Origin: an uncultured Bacteroidales bacterium
Lineage (GTDB): Bacteria; Bacteroidota; Bacteroidia; Bacteroidales; Paludibacteraceae
Assembly (NCBI GenBank): GCA_937910305.1
Contig: CALEPS010000048.1
Coordinates: 1 to 8,019 of the forward strand
Direction: 5' to 3'
DNA length: 8,019 bases
Numbering within the stretch: the first letter of the stretch is position 1; the number at the start of each line of letters is the position of its first letter. A program made the translations under genes and the position numbers. Positions 6,750-8,019 of this stretch are shown here, one piece after another. The notes under the pieces were generated by a model. It ran no database searches, had not been told where the DNA came from, and was given only the letters and a program-made list of their open reading frames with translations.

Positions 6750-8019
6750 CAGGAGAGGATCACCAAGGCCAACTATGGCCTTGCAGAAAGGTTCTCTGCC
6801 AAGAGGGTGAACCAGATGGTCTTCTCCACCAGGGTACAGCCGCGGTGGTTCAAGGACGGAGACCGTTTCTGGTACGAATGGCAGTCTCCAAGGGGAACTG
6901 ACTATTACATCGTGGATCCCGTCAAGGGAACAAAGACCGAAGTCTTCGACCTTGAGCGGCTTGCGATGGAACTGACCGAGATCACAAAGGATCCCTTCGA
7001 CGCCCAGCATATTCCCATAACAGGACTGAGGCTTATGGACGACAAGGTGTTCACCTTCGACATCCGCAGCACCCAGGACAAGGTTGAGAAACCCGACACC
7101 ACCAAGGCGAAAAAAGGCGGCGGAACGACCGGAGGACCAAGAGGAGCCGCCCCTGGCAGGGCCGAGAAGAAGGTCTTCCATTTTGAATATGACTTCGCGA
7201 CCCGCACCCTGAAGGACGTAACGGAAGAGAAGGAGAATGAGGTCAAGAAGTACCCCACCTTCGCCTCGATCTCCCCTGACGGTACTGTCGGTGTCTATGC
7301 CAAGAACTCCAACCTCTGGATCATGGACTCGACCAATCTCAGGAAGGCCGCTAAGGATCCCAAGGACAGCACCATCGTGGAGCATCGCCTGACCTCTGAC
7401 GGCATCAAACAGTTCGGCTTCGGCTACGGCAACTATTCGGGAGACACCGAAACAGACACCACCCGTCGTTCCAATCCCGGCGAGCTTGCCTGGTCGCCCG
7501 ACTCGAAGCATTTCGCTGTGACCAAGTGGGACACCAGGAAACTGGAGGACCTCTGGGTCATCAATTCAGTAAGTTCAAAGCGTCCGAAACTTGAGACCTA
7601 CAAGTACCAGATGCCTGGAGAACCCGGCCCGAAGGGCTACCTCTTTGTCTTTACCCTCAACGGCACGGACGCAACTTGCAAACAGGTCAACGTCGATGCC
7701 TTCAAGGACCAGGACTTCAGCATACAGAGCGCCCGAAGGCTGGCCAAGGACAGCTATGGAGACTATTTCTCCAACAAGTGGATGGGAGACGAGAGCGGCT
7801 TCTATCTCACCCGCCAGAGCCGTGACATAAAAAGAGTCGACCTCTGCTGGGTAGGCGTCAATTCCGATTCCGCCAAGGTGATCATTCCAGAAAGGTCCAA
7901 CACCTACATCGAGACGAAGAGGCCGTTCCTGATAAAGGACGGAAAGCAGATTATCTGGTGGTCAGAGCGAAACGGCTGGGCCAACCTCTACCTTTACGAC
8001 AAGGATGGGACCCTTGTCA
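6687..8019 (+). CDS. S9 family (DPP IV-type) peptidase, N-terminal beta-propeller, 3' partial
   Basis: Exported serine exopeptidase-like protein; 444 complete codons are present and the frame is still open at the window end. A signal peptide (MKRTILIAAATLMCIAAAG, then QE) is followed by propeller blades typical of DPP IV N-terminal domains: RWFKDGDRFWYEW, FASISPDGTVGVYAKNSNLW, LAWSPDSKHFAVTKWD (W269), YKYQMPGEPGPKGYLFVF (305-322, matching the conserved 'YPK.GE' segment) and WWSERNGWANLYLYD (from about W424). The alpha/beta-hydrolase domain with the Ser-Asp-His triad would lie beyond 8019, so activity cannot be judged. A Gly/Lys/Pro-rich loop (residues 135-162) interrupts the propeller. The Glu-Glu motif that anchors the substrate N-terminus in true DPP IV is not seen at the expected place. 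Two in-frame ATGs (6687, 6693) are possible; the second gives the more usual M-K-R signal-peptide start. It probably shares a transcript with the GH2 gene. Confidence 0.88.
   Translation, partial: MDMKRTILIAAATLMCIAAAGQERITKANYGLAERFSAKRVNQMVFSTRVQPRWFKDGDRFWYEWQSPRGTDYYIVDPVKGTKTEVFDLERLAMELTEITKDPFDAQHIPITGLRLMDDKVFTFDIRSTQDKVEKPDTTKAKKGGGTTGGPRGAAPGRAEKKVFHFEYDFATRTLKDVTEEKENEVKKYPTFASISPDGTVGVYAKNSNLWIMDSTNLRKAAKDPKDSTIVEHRLTSDGIKQFGFGYGNYSGDTETDTTRRSNPGELAWSPDSKHFAVTKWDTRKLEDLWVINSVSSKRPKLETYKYQMPGEPGPKGYLFVFTLNGTDATCKQVNVDAFKDQDFSIQSARRLAKDSYGDYFSNKWMGDESGFYLTRQSRDIKRVDLCWVGVNSDSAKVIIPERSNTYIETKRPFLIKDGKQIIWWSERNGWANLYLYDKDGTLV

Noticed and set aside
6669..7511. Antisense open frame (280 codons) opposite the S9 peptidase
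   Set aside because: It overlaps a well-supported sense gene and its translation is a Gly/Val/Leu-rich shadow with no recognisable motif.

Overview
The window reads as Bacteroidota, most likely gut-type Bacteroidales. It carries a very large, beta-rich extracellular protein with Listeria-Bacteroides (InlB-type) repeats, a family 2 glycoside hydrolase of the type with DUF4982-like C-terminal domains, and an S9 peptidase of the DPP IV type. The one natural translation start visible (about 6687) has no clear Shine-Dalgarno sequence, as is common in this phylum. Everything reads on the plus strand. I see no tRNA, rRNA, CRISPR array, insertion sequence, terminator hairpin or riboswitch.

Layout: (1) From base 1 to about 5415 lies one uninterrupted coding region, open at its 5' end. 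It encodes about 1,800 residues of a secreted or surface protein: a Gly/Thr-rich beta-helix-like start, a long beta-rich body, a charged and apparently helical insert, seven tandem InlB-type repeats (2743-4275), and a C-terminal module typical of large Bacteroidales surface proteins. (2) At about 5405-5420 the content changes abruptly. The first protein's frame continues only as meaningless sequence to a stop at 5733. A different frame begins in the middle of a GH2 catalytic domain, just before the acid/base motif WSIGNE, and runs to 6667. (3) After 19 bases, a new gene starts at 6687 with a signal peptide and encodes the beta-propeller part of an S9 peptidase. It runs off the right end before the catalytic hydrolase domain.

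Base composition and codon choice shift with the junction. Sampled 60-base lines to its left have 27-28 G+C; lines to its right have 34-39. The right side also uses AGG, CTG, CTC and -C-ending codons more. The simplest reading is two unrelated genome segments joined inside two genes, either as a chimeric metagenomic contig or as a true illegitimate recombination. The surface protein has lost its C-terminus (where a type IX sorting domain would be expected) and the GH2 enzyme its N-terminal half. The last two genes form a plausible operon of exported degradative enzymes; the first gene should not be assumed to be their natural neighbour.

I do not see a convincing new biological system. The points most worth a second look are the junction, the ordered repeat array, the helical insert and the atypical propeller of the S9 protein.
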